Positions 1 to 7,453 of a DNA stretch of 23,355 bases are shown here, one piece after another. The stretch is from Methanosarcinales archaeon (lineage in GTDB: Archaea > Halobacteriota > Methanosarcinia > Methanosarcinales > Methanocomedenaceae). The stretch is taken from the NCBI GenBank assembly GCA_023136155.1, contig JAGLRT010000037.1, positions 1-23,355 on the forward strand, read 5' to 3'. The position numbers and the translations under genes were made by a program. Every line of letters starts with the position of its first letter. Position 1 is the stretch's first letter. Below the pieces are notes generated by a model. It worked only from the letters and a program-made list of their open reading frames with translations, searched no databases and had not been told where the DNA came from.

Positions 1-79
1 ATATGCATTTTACCCTGCTTTTTGAAGTGGATACAAAAATCCCGATAAATAATTAAACCTACCAGAGAATTAAGTCACA

Positions 80-1018
80 ATGAGTGAAATACTGACACTG
101 GACATCCAATCTCCAATAAACTGCCTGTGCGATTTCACATACAACTTTTACTGGCAGCATGAAGGTACTGAACTTAACCCAGATGCTCCTGTTGACAACC
201 AGCAAGGTAATGAATATTCATACCGTGAACTAGTGGAACACCTGCGCTCTGGTGGTGATGTGCATATCATGGGCAATGCTGGCAGCAGGCTAGCCTCAAG
301 CCTTGGCGTTGACCTGAAATATTTTGGAGGCAGCGGGAAACCGCTGGATGTGGGCAGCGTATTCGTAGACGGAGATGTAGGCACACGGATGGGGATCAGC
401 ATGGTTTCAGGCCGGATATATGTATCAGGCAGCGTGGCGCAGCCAATGGGAAACGTGGTCGAGGTAGTATCTAAGCAGGACGGTTACCGATGTTTCAGGT
501 CCATCACGGATATCCTGCACCACTTAATGGGGACAGATGAGTTTACGGACTGCAGGAATTCATTCTATGATGGTGACGTGCCGTGCCTGGTGCTTGCGGA
601 CGGGGTGCTCAGAGATACAGTGGGTGCCCGGTGTGAGAGTGAAGTTAGGGTGATGGTGGAAGGTAACGTTAGCCTGAGCACTGGCATTCTGATGCGAAAG
701 GGCACCATTGTTGTGGATGGTAATGCAGGTATGAACACGGGCACACTGCTTGCTGGCGGCACAGTGGTAGTGCAAGGAGATGTGGGTGAGTTTGCGGCCG
801 CAGATATGCGTGCGGGTAACCTGATAATTACGGGCAAGTCCCGTGGCTATATGTGCGCCAATATGCGGGGGGGGGCTGTATTCGTGAAGCGTGAAGCAAA
901 GGTGATTCCGCCAGCTACGCAGTGCCAGCCATCAGATGGTGACATGAAACTATTGAAGGATGTACTGAACACTAACCGGATGGATACCATGAGTTACAGG
1001 AAATATGGGATACGTTGA
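80..1018 (+). CDS. GXGXG-repeat protein (FwdC / glutamate synthase C-terminal domain-like)
   Basis: The 312-residue protein is built from glycine-rich right-handed beta-helix repeats of the kind found in formylmethanofuran dehydrogenase subunit C and the C-terminal domain of glutamate synthase. Two sets can be seen: residues ~58-125 (GGDVHIMGNAG, VDGDVGTRMG, SGRIYVSG) and ~190-275 (KGTIVVDGNAG, AGGTVVVQGDVG, AGNLIITG, GGAVFV). The N-terminal ~55 residues, with CLCDF near the start, are not part of the repeat. No Fe-S motif or amidotransferase domain is present, so this is a stand-alone scaffold rather than a full enzyme. Similar methanogen proteins have sometimes been labelled tributyrin esterase, but I see no esterase motif. 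The stop codon overlaps the start of the next small gene (TGATG), suggesting translational coupling. The fold is confident; the function is unknown. Confidence 0.8.
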   Translation: MSEILTLDIQSPINCLCDFTYNFYWQHEGTELNPDAPVDNQQGNEYSYRELVEHLRSGGDVHIMGNAGSRLASSLGVDLKYFGGSGKPLDVGSVFVDGDVGTRMGISMVSGRIYVSGSVAQPMGNVVEVVSKQDGYRCFRSITDILHHLMGTDEFTDCRNSFYDGDVPCLVLADGVLRDTVGARCESEVRVMVEGNVSLSTGILMRKGTIVVDGNAGMNTGTLLAGGTVVVQGDVGEFAAADMRAGNLIITGKSRGYMCANMRGGAVFVKREAKVIPPATQCQPSDGDMKLLKDVLNTNRMDTMSYRKYGIR

Positions 1019-1125
1019 TGGCTAAGGGGTTCATTGTTGCTGTTACAGGTACGCCGACCAAAGGTAAGTTTTGCGAGTTCTGCAAACAATATCTCCCAAA
1101 TACCTGTGACATATTGCCCATGTAG
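1018..1125 (+). CDS. 35-residue Cys-containing microprotein
   Basis: A 35-codon frame starts at the ATG that overlaps the upstream TGA (TGATG) and ends with TAG. The peptide begins MAKGFIVAVTGTPTKG and carries FCEFC followed by a third Cys (NTC), giving Cys-x2-Cys-x7-Cys. This could bind a metal or form a disulfide. The one-base overlap with the GXGXG gene argues for translational coupling and a joint role. No family is recognised. Length alone would not support it; the coupling and the Cys pattern do. Confidence 0.5.
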   Translation: MAKGFIVAVTGTPTKGKFCEFCKQYLPNTCDILPM

Positions 1126-1329
1126 ATATTTAGATATACTTATAATATATATTTGGATGTATAAACATGTATTTTTATAATGACGAGATATACACCAAAT
1201 TTACTCCACCACTACCAAAATCAATTCCAGTCCACGGTTTTATTGAAACTGGTATAACATTTTCATACACTTCATAAAAAGAATCTGTAACGAAAAATCA
1301 GTATGCTTCGAGCCGAAATGTGAAAAAGG

Positions 1330-1339
1330 TTTATATAAT
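1330..1339 (+). promoter_or_regulatory. TATA box of the MC1 gene
   Basis: TTTATATAAT sits about 43 bases before the MC1 start codon, so transcription would begin about 15-20 bases upstream of the ATG. It is a near-ideal archaeal TATA element and fits a strongly expressed chromatin protein. Confidence 0.7.
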
Positions 1340-1377
1340 ATAATCGGTAACAGTATACTCACACGGGGTATTAAATA

Positions 1378-1668
1378 ATGACAGGAACAAGAAACTTTGT
1401 ATTAAGGGACAAAAAAGGTAATGAGCATGGAGTGTTTACTGGCAAACAGCCCAGACAGGCAGCCCTGAAGGCAGCTAACAGGGGCAAAGGAACCAATAAA
1501 AATCCGGATACAATTATCTTGAGGGAAAGAGGCACCAAGAAGCTTCACGTATATGAAGGATGGAGAGAAGAAGTAACTGCTCCCAAGAACAAGCCAGGCT
1601 GGATGCCTGACAAGATCAAAAAACCAAATGTAAAAAAGGTTAAGATTGAGATAATAGACAAAGTTTAA
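1378..1668 (+). CDS. Non-histone chromosomal protein MC1
   Basis: The 96-residue protein matches the methanogen chromosomal protein MC1 family almost throughout. It has an N-terminal TRNFVLRDKKGNEHGVF segment, the FTGKQPRQAALKAANRG core, LRERGTKK, and the C-terminal APKNKPGWMPDKIKKP arm. Known family members are about 93 residues, bind DNA as monomers and bend it sharply, and shape the chromosome in Methanosarcinales and some haloarchaea. It is monocistronic, with a TATA box upstream and a T-rich terminator downstream. It is also the best lineage marker in the window. Confidence 0.97.
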   Translation: MTGTRNFVLRDKKGNEHGVFTGKQPRQAALKAANRGKGTNKNPDTIILRERGTKKLHVYEGWREEVTAPKNKPGWMPDKIKKPNVKKVKIEIIDKV

Positions 1669-1676
1669 GTAATTCT

Positions 1677-1704
1677 GGCCCCCACAGGCCTTTTTTTTTC
1701 TTTT
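1677..1704 (+). terminator. T-rich terminator after MC1
   Basis: GGCC-CCCACA-GGCC is followed by nine T, a C and four T, nine bases after the MC1 stop. The stem is short; the T tract itself is the typical archaeal termination signal. Confidence 0.7.
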
Positions 1705-1766
1705 ATTAATATCCACAAATGTTACGGGGATAACTTTTACTGTTTAATTTTAGATTTGGAGTATTA

Positions 1767-1838
1767 CGGGCATGCTGGGAGTCGAACCCAAGTTCCAGGC
1801 TCCGGAGGCCTGAGTGATATCCTCTACACTACATGCCC
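1767..1838 (-). tRNA. tRNA-Arg (anticodon CCG)
   Basis: On the minus strand the molecule folds as a full cloverleaf: acceptor GGGCATG with CATGCCC, D arm GTGT...TCAC with GG in the loop, anticodon stem CAGGC/GCCTG with loop CTCCGGA (anticodon CCG, decoding CGG), and T arm TTGGG/CCCAG with loop TTCGACT. The discriminator base is G and no CCA is encoded. Its 5' end lies inside the end of the upstream DUF92 gene on the same strand, whose TAG stop is in the D arm. Confidence 0.93.
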
Positions 1839-3203
1839 GCACAGCACATAATAGGCAGCTCCAGATATAAATGCGCCGCCGATGGTAGCTACAAGATTTA
1901 CACCGCTATTTGAAAGCCAGCCCTTTTGCTGCAGAGTGGCCCCCAGTAAGCTGTCAAAATTGGTCCCCGCAAACCCACCGAATATGACTATCAGCAACCA
2001 AACAAAATAAGAAACAACACTATCAGGATTCATATCAATCACACCAAGTACCAGTGCAAGTATAGCGATAGCCGCTGAACCGCCTATGGACACAATTTCA
2101 CCAAGCCATGAGATTCCTCCGTCAGTCCCTGGTTTAACCGGTTTTAATGTAGTAATGAGAATGGGTTTACCCTTATTGGTTTCCCCTATTTCACTGGCCA
2201 GGGTATCACCAGTGGCCGTGGCCACTGCTCCCAGATACGCGAACAACAGAACCGGAACAAAAGCAGGATATAATTCTTGGTACACACCGTACGCCACTGC
2301 CAGTATCAGTGCAGTAATGGAATTGCTCATTACATTTTTATAACTTCTCACCCCGCCTTTACCCTGGGCAATCCCCCTCATAACTTTGTAGTTATACTTA
2401 TATTTAGTGAAAGCACCACCCAGCAGGAAGAAAGTGATGAGAATCAGATACCAGTTCATGTTTGTGAATACTATTATCAGCACACCAAGCAGTGTTGCTG
2501 ACAGCATGGCAGAAACATCAGCAACATCCATGCGGTACGCTAGATAAGCCAAAAATAAAGAGAAAATGAATGCTGCCGATAAATGTGAAAAGTTCACGAA
2601 ATGACCAAAACTTGCAAATAACCACATAACCATACCCGTGCCCAGCATCAGTGTAAGATATTTATCTGCCCTGGAAGGTATAGATTCTAATAATGCACAC
2701 GTCACTCCGCCTATCAATGCGAGAAAGAACAGCTGACTCAACGAAATCGGGATATCCATCCAGGCAGTGATCCAATAAGCCACAACACATGCAGACAGGG
2801 CACCAAATAATATCAAAGCAATACTTGAAGTGGCTGAAATGAACTTACGATCCAGCTGGGGTTTTGTTACTCCTCTTTTCCTTACATATGCAGCCCCAAA
2901 ACCACCAGCAGTGGTGATGAATATGGAAGCGCCCATAATGTATATCGGAAATTCATAGTCAGTGTATCCAAGTATAACACTCAATAAACTCATAATAAAT
3001 ATTGCAAAAGAAAAACCCCATAATGAAAATATGGGTACTATTTTCTGTTGTGGACTTAAGGCAAGGATAAGAGTAATGGCTAAAAACAGCACTACCAGAT
3101 ACTGTGCTGGTATGAACGGCAACAATACAGCTATAAGCATCACAAACATAAAAAAAACAGTATGTGTATTAGTATACATATTATTTACTGAATCCATAGA
3201 CAT
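1824..3203 (-). CDS. DUF92 / TIGR00297 multi-pass membrane protein (polyprenyl or phytyl-phosphate kinase-like)
   Basis: A protein of about 459 residues made almost wholly of membrane helices. The C-terminal half carries DUF92 signatures: GDTLASEIG, the loop GKPILITTLKPVKPGTDGG, GFAGTNFDSLLGATLQQKG and a late VNLVATIGGAF. DUF92 includes the plant phytyl-phosphate kinase VTE6, so a prenyl-phosphate or dolichol-phosphate kinase role is plausible but inferred. I prefer the ATG at 3203 over an upstream GTG at 3212, because a TATA-like TTTATATG near 3229 lies about 26 bases upstream and would give a nearly leaderless mRNA. The stop codon lies within tRNA-Arg. A cis-prenyltransferase homologue is transcribed divergently next door. 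Confidence 0.88.
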   Translation of the reverse strand: MSMDSVNNMYTNTHTVFFMFVMLIAVLLPFIPAQYLVVLFLAITLILALSPQQKIVPIFSLWGFSFAIFIMSLLSVILGYTDYEFPIYIMGASIFITTAGGFGAAYVRKRGVTKPQLDRKFISATSSIALILFGALSACVVAYWITAWMDIPISLSQLFFLALIGGVTCALLESIPSRADKYLTLMLGTGMVMWLFASFGHFVNFSHLSAAFIFSLFLAYLAYRMDVADVSAMLSATLLGVLIIVFTNMNWYLILITFFLLGGAFTKYKYNYKVMRGIAQGKGGVRSYKNVMSNSITALILAVAYGVYQELYPAFVPVLLFAYLGAVATATGDTLASEIGETNKGKPILITTLKPVKPGTDGGISWLGEIVSIGGSAAIAILALVLGVIDMNPDSVVSYFVWLLIVIFGGFAGTNFDSLLGATLQQKGWLSNSGVNLVATIGGAFISGAAYYVLCGHVV

Positions 3204-3269
3204 TGATATCACTGGTTAACATGGCATATAAAGGCAAATAATTTATCCTTAAGATATAACATATGTACA
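3204..3269. promoter_or_regulatory. Divergent promoter region between DUF92 and cis-prenyltransferase-like genes
   Basis: Only 66 bases separate the two start codons. CATATAAAGG at 3225-3234 reads as a TATA box on both strands, and ATAATTTATCC follows at about 3238-3248. Spacing suggests very short or absent leaders in both directions, so the two genes are likely co-controlled. Confidence 0.45.
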
Positions 3270-3938
3270 ATGGAATTATTCTCCGGATTATACCAGCTGA
3301 AACTTGAAAAAGGCATACTGAAGGACGATAAAACCTTACTTCCAACCAGTATTGTACTAATCTTCACAGAAAGTGACTTGCTGGATGCATACTTTTCCAG
3401 GCGTCTCAATGAATTCATCGAATGGTGTCAAGAATACAGCATCAATGTCCTGACAATTTATATCAGCTTGATTGATGTGGACCCCGATATCTATGAAAAA
3501 ATTTACAATAAACTTCATATGAAAATAACTGACACGTTAAAAGAAGTCGATGCCACAATTAACCTCATTACAATTGATGGTTTGAACCATCATCTAAAGA
3601 CTGCAAAAAGCATAGATATGCACATTAACTTATCTCTGGGATACGGGGGTAAGAAAGAACTGACTGAAGCATTCAAGGATATTATGTCAAAGATATACTC
3701 AGGTGAATTGACACCAGAGGAAATAGATGAATCTGTAATCGAACAAAACCTGCTCATCAAACATGAACCAGACCTTGTAATACGTTCAGGTGGAAAACGC
3801 CTCGCTGATTTCCTGATATGGCAGTCAGTCTACTCTGAAATATATTTCACTGATGTAAGTTGGATGAATTTCAGGAAACTCGACCTGCTGCGGGCGATAA
3901 GGGATTTCCAGAAACGCCAGCGCAGGTTCGGCAAATAA
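3270..3938 (+). CDS. Cis-prenyltransferase homologue lacking catalytic residues (NgBR/Nus1-like subunit)
   Basis: The 222-residue protein aligns with undecaprenyl diphosphate synthases over its full length. The C-terminal half keeps LVIRSGGKR, FLIWQSVYSEIYFTDVSW and the final RRFGK, which contains the RxG motif. The N-terminal catalytic motif, normally H-x4-M-D-G-N, reads SIVLIFTES here, so the essential Asp is replaced by Thr. In the C-terminal substrate motif (E. coli RTGGEHRISNF) it reads RSGGKRLADF, one residue shorter, with the Glu and Ser lost. Loss of the catalytic Asp with retention of RxG is the pattern of non-catalytic NgBR/Nus1 partners; heteromeric cis-prenyltransferases are reported in Methanosarcina mazei. 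I therefore infer a regulatory subunit. The catalytic partner is not in this window. Confidence 0.85.
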   Translation: MELFSGLYQLKLEKGILKDDKTLLPTSIVLIFTESDLLDAYFSRRLNEFIEWCQEYSINVLTIYISLIDVDPDIYEKIYNKLHMKITDTLKEVDATINLITIDGLNHHLKTAKSIDMHINLSLGYGGKKELTEAFKDIMSKIYSGELTPEEIDESVIEQNLLIKHEPDLVIRSGGKRLADFLIWQSVYSEIYFTDVSWMNFRKLDLLRAIRDFQKRQRRFGK

Positions 3939-3964
3939 CCATTACCCAAAAGCTAAACCATTGT

Positions 3965-5062
3965 CTATAAGCTAAAATGGGCATCCTCACCATAACTGAG
4001 AGTAGGCTCTTTGCCTTGCATCAAGTCAACACCATCCACTTCCACAGCAACATTCTTAATATCCAGTATCATCTGGTAATAATTGAATTTTACCTTTGCT
4101 ACATCATACTGGTACAGGTGCCTGCCCAGTATCCTGGCAGTAAGGGTCAGGGTTTTACCCTCTTTACCTTTACCAGTCAGATGAATCGTGTCCACATGGG
4201 GGCCAAATTTTATTTTTGTTGATGTGCCGTTCGCTGTATAATTAAATGTCATGTCATAGAAATGATAGCGCTTTTTGGTTACCATATCGTCAAAGATGAA
4301 CTCCAGAGGTGTACCATAGTTTAGAATCTTTGACGTGAAATAACGGTACCATATCCGTGAGCGGTCATTGAAATTGACCATCACTATCTTCCACGGTAGT
4401 GTTGAACCAAAACCCAGTGCCCTCTCCAGCCAGAAACTTCCAAAGAAATCCCGCTCAAACAACTCACCTTTGCAGGTGCCAAAAAGGTCACTCATCTTGC
4501 TGGCGATAAAATACTGGAATCCCCGGCTGTTGCGGGCATAGGCATCAAAATCATCGCTGTATGATATCAGTGAGGGATATTTGACCAGCGGGTTTTGGAA
4601 ATGTTCTCTATTGAATTTTGAGGATGTGGAACTAAACCTGGTAACTTCGCCATTTTCATCCTGCACCAGCATATCATAATATGGGAATGACTTGGATATT
4701 GAAATATTATATCCAGAATCTGTTTCACAAGTAAACTGTCCCTGTTTCACTGTACAGGTACAGCTGTCGTGCACCAGGTCAGATACTTTCCCGTCCTTGT
4801 ACTGCCATATCCCACAGTAACATGAAAATGTTTCAGCATCGATGTACTTGTTGGTAAAATGCTTGTTGTTCAGATTGTAGTCAATCGCTCCCTGGCTGAT
4901 AAGTACCTGAAGCATGCGGGGATTGTCCTGATTATAATCTGACATGAGCCAGAACCAGTAGGCACCGTTTAAGCGTTCTAACTTGTTGACAGAATATATC
5001 GCTTCGTCCATGGTACCCCATTGGGGTGCTACCATCCAGTTTTTGACCTTTGCAGGAAGCAT
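3965..5062 (-). CDS. Conserved-looking protein of unknown function, 365 residues
   Basis: A soluble protein without signal peptide or membrane segment, rich in aromatic residues and in alternating beta-type stretches (YWFWLMSDY, FFGSFWLERALGFGSTLPW, RIWYRYFTSK, KRYHFYDMTFNYT). Several Cys cluster at ~81-108 (FSCYCG and DSCTCTV) and ~122. The pattern of Trp/Tyr-rich strands resembles lipocalin-like AttH/CrtC proteins, but I cannot show a diagnostic motif and do not assign the family. It ends 26 bases from the convergent cis-prenyltransferase-like gene and is divergent from the NrpR-domain gene. Start: ATG at 5062 with AAGG just upstream. Confidence 0.7.
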   Translation of the reverse strand: MLPAKVKNWMVAPQWGTMDEAIYSVNKLERLNGAYWFWLMSDYNQDNPRMLQVLISQGAIDYNLNNKHFTNKYIDAETFSCYCGIWQYKDGKVSDLVHDSCTCTVKQGQFTCETDSGYNISISKSFPYYDMLVQDENGEVTRFSSTSSKFNREHFQNPLVKYPSLISYSDDFDAYARNSRGFQYFIASKMSDLFGTCKGELFERDFFGSFWLERALGFGSTLPWKIVMVNFNDRSRIWYRYFTSKILNYGTPLEFIFDDMVTKKRYHFYDMTFNYTANGTSTKIKFGPHVDTIHLTGKGKEGKTLTLTARILGRHLYQYDVAKVKFNYYQMILDIKNVAVEVDGVDLMQGKEPTLSYGEDAHFSL

Positions 5063-5118
5063 GCCTTCTAAACAGGAATTTATGGTTAATAAACTTATTT
5101 TAAAACTGATTAAATAGT

Positions 5119-5135
5119 ATGTTATGTAATAACAT
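5119..5135. promoter_or_regulatory. Palindrome ATGTTAT-N3-ATAACAT in a divergent promoter region
   Basis: A perfect 7-3-7 inverted repeat lies in the 221-base gap between the 365-residue gene and the NrpR-domain gene. Its position and symmetry suit a dimeric repressor operator. It does not match the published NrpR operator form GGAA-N6-TTCC. A second palindrome, ATACGTAT, occurs at about 5150-5157. Confidence 0.4.
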
Positions 5136-5216
5136 TAGTCCAGGTATTTATACGTATCAGCAATTAGTTAAATATATCAGTAAACAATTTCGGGGCTTGT
5201 CATTAAGTAATAGACA

Positions 5217-5230
5217 GCTTTTTATATGTA
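5217..5230 (+). promoter_or_regulatory. TATA box of the NrpR-domain gene
   Basis: CTTTTTATATGTAA about 60 bases upstream of the start codon is a good archaeal TATA element and predicts a leader of about 30-35 bases. GGTGGA just before the ATG serves as ribosome binding site. Confidence 0.5.
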
Positions 5231-5283
5231 ACATCCAATATTTTGCAATCATTTCAATCAGCTAACATTTTACAGGTGGAACA

Positions 5284-6060
5284 ATGCCATTGAAAAAAGG
5301 TACAAACCCTTCAGGCGAACCAATAACATTCACGGTCTCGCATATGGAAGATCTTATGTACAGGGTGACTTTCAATCCATCCATGTATACTGGTAAGTTA
5401 GTGACCAATATCTCATTGATAGATAGTGAACACATCAATGATGTGCTCCCCATATTTCGGGACGTTATGTTGAGTGGCCTGACCGTTAGCCCTTTGGTAA
5501 AATTGCTGTCTCCGGGAGAATCTATTGGAGATTTGACCATCCCCCCTTACCTTCACGGCATCGCCACAGTATGTAGTATAACTGTAGACGGTGTGCTTTT
5601 AAAACACGGTGTTCCCATTAAACCAAAGTTCGGAGGTCTGGTAGAGATCAGGGACGGAGTACCGCTGCGTTTCACTGACTTGGTTATGTACGACAGTACC
5701 ACCCTGGACCCGCTTGAGATACTTATGTCCCAATCCCTCACTTCGGTAAGCGATATGCTTACCAGCGGTTCTGGAAAAATACTTGCCAATTTGCGGGAGA
5801 TTACCATGACTGCACGGGAAAAAGTAGAGGAAGTGCTGGACGAACTGGTATCTGCAGGATTTGGCGGAATACTGGAAGTGGGCGAGCCAAACTCAGATAT
5901 CCTTGGCATGAGCCTGGAACGTGACCACTTTGGAGTTGTCGTGGTCGGAGGTACAAATGCAGAAGCTGTAGTACAGGAACAGGGGTTCAAGATGGACACA
6001 CATGCCATGTCCACCCTAATAGATGTTAATGAAATGGTACCCATTGACCAACTGGTATAA
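5284..6060 (+). CDS. NrpR-type nitrogen regulator domain protein without HTH (NrpRII-like)
   Basis: The 258-residue protein is a single NrpR (DUF128) regulatory domain. Typical segments are HGIATVCSITVDGVLLKHGVP, KFGGLVEIRDGVPLRF, STTLDPLEILMSQ, SAGFGGILEVGEPN and a late GVVVVGGTNAEAVVQEQG. The N-terminal winged helix-turn-helix of full NrpR is absent, and the start is fixed by GGTGGA six bases before ATG. NrpR senses 2-oxoglutarate and represses nitrogen-fixation and ammonium-assimilation genes. In Methanosarcina an HTH-containing NrpRI works with an HTH-less NrpRII that contacts general transcription factors; this gene fits the second role. No nif or gln genes are nearby. Confidence 0.85.
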   Translation: MPLKKGTNPSGEPITFTVSHMEDLMYRVTFNPSMYTGKLVTNISLIDSEHINDVLPIFRDVMLSGLTVSPLVKLLSPGESIGDLTIPPYLHGIATVCSITVDGVLLKHGVPIKPKFGGLVEIRDGVPLRFTDLVMYDSTTLDPLEILMSQSLTSVSDMLTSGSGKILANLREITMTAREKVEEVLDELVSAGFGGILEVGEPNSDILGMSLERDHFGVVVVGGTNAEAVVQEQGFKMDTHAMSTLIDVNEMVPIDQLV

Positions 6061-6072
6061 CCGGAACACTTT

Positions 6073-7446
6073 TCAAGAGCTTCTTAACTGGCTGCCGATT
6101 ATCTGGTCAAGATGTTTGATAAATTCAGATTTTGCCGCTTTAGGAATGGTTGCACCAGCAGCGATATCATGTCCTCCCCCCATGCCTCCTACGAACTGAG
6201 CAGACGTATTTAAAGATACTCCAAGATTTAGGCCCTTGCGTACCAAGTCATAATTACCTCTACCCGATACTTTCACGCCATCATCAGTATCTGCAAAAGC
6301 TATTACAGGCAGGTTCCTGTTACCTACTGCACTGGTACTCATACCTGCCACTATACCTACAATAGTATCCTTAATTTTCGAGCCTGCATCAAAATACTGG
6401 AAGTTATTAAGGGTGACCATACCCTGTGATTTCACCAGGTTAATACCCTCAACAAGGTTGCGCCTGTGCTCTGCCAGTAAATGGATAGCATTTTCATATT
6501 CTTTATCCCTGTCACCCATGCACACGGCAAGACCGGTTTTTGCTCTATCATATCTGGCTGTTGCATTGAGCAGGGTGGAATATTCAGATGCATCCCTGGT
6601 CTCAGTACCCTCACGCTCCCGCAACAGGGTATATACCTCCCCCACCAAACGCTCGATTTTATATGCCGGAATGCCAGCAGATATACAATATTGCATCAGT
6701 CTTGATACAACGCTCTTTTTTTCCTCATCTGTGAGGTCCACCCACTTGAGCCATCCTTCACCGTGTAAACGCAAGCCTGCGCCCTTTAAAAAACTGATAC
6801 ATGCATCTTCATTTCCTGAAAGTCCTGGTATGTATGGGTCAGATGAATATTGCAGCATCTTATAAACCGATCTGGTCTGCTTCCCGAACAATGTCAAGTC
6901 ACGTTGGCAATGCAATACACCGCTCTGGCGGCCCAGACTCACTATCTGACGGTTGATACCTGTGAGCTTACCCTGCTTGACGTGCTGCATGTCTCCCACC
7001 GCTCCAACCACTGCCAGCCCAGCAAGGTCATTGTTATCCCCTAAAGCACGAGCCAGCAAAAAAGTAGTACCTGCACCACTTATCTCATATGCGCCATTGA
7101 TGTTGAACACATGGGGATTTAAATGCATGGGACAATCCCCTGCAGGAATGTGGTGGTCTGATATGACTGTATTTATACCCAGTACTTTCATCTGGTCAAG
7201 CATCCCGCTACCCAGATCTGTAAAGACAGTCAGGTCAGGATTGCTATCTGCAATACCCTTAAGAATGCATGCATCAAGCTGGCGGACAAACTCTACATAA
7301 TATTCCTTGCCTGCCCTCTCCAGGGCAGTACAGATAATAGCGGCTGAAGTGAGACCATCAGCATCGATGTGGGATACCACATGTATATCTCCTGCCTTTA
7401 ATATGGCATCTGCACAGTGCCCTGCCCTTTTGTCCAGCCGATGCAT
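6073..7446 (-). CDS. Archaeal RecJ-like DHH nuclease (GAN, GINS-associated nuclease type)
   Basis: The 457-residue protein has the DHH phosphoesterase motifs: HIDADG (residues 26-31), FTDLGSG (around Asp77) and SDHHIP (Asp97-His98-His99), all metal-binding. Near the C-terminus, GGMGGGHDIAAGA (~420-432) is the DHHA1 substrate-binding motif. Archaeal RecJ/GAN proteins are single-strand exonucleases that bind GINS in the CMG-like helicase and may trim primers or Okazaki fragments. The start codon lies seven bases after the dnaG stop, so the two are cotranscribed. A GINS gene is present elsewhere in this window. Assignment to the RecJ family is firm; a GAN-specific role is inferred. Confidence 0.9.
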   Translation of the reverse strand: MHRLDKRAGHCADAILKAGDIHVVSHIDADGLTSAAIICTALERAGKEYYVEFVRQLDACILKGIADSNPDLTVFTDLGSGMLDQMKVLGINTVISDHHIPAGDCPMHLNPHVFNINGAYEISGAGTTFLLARALGDNNDLAGLAVVGAVGDMQHVKQGKLTGINRQIVSLGRQSGVLHCQRDLTLFGKQTRSVYKMLQYSSDPYIPGLSGNEDACISFLKGAGLRLHGEGWLKWVDLTDEEKKSVVSRLMQYCISAGIPAYKIERLVGEVYTLLREREGTETRDASEYSTLLNATARYDRAKTGLAVCMGDRDKEYENAIHLLAEHRRNLVEGINLVKSQGMVTLNNFQYFDAGSKIKDTIVGIVAGMSTSAVGNRNLPVIAFADTDDGVKVSGRGNYDLVRKGLNLGVSLNTSAQFVGGMGGGHDIAAGATIPKAAKSEFIKHLDQIIGSQLRSS

Positions 7447-7453
7447 GATTTGC

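Noticed and set aside
1167..1277. A 36-codon frame beginning MYFYNDEIYTKF between the Cys microprotein and MC1.
   Set aside because: Only a weak GGATG upstream, no recognisable motif, and AT-rich intergenic composition; not enough to call a gene.
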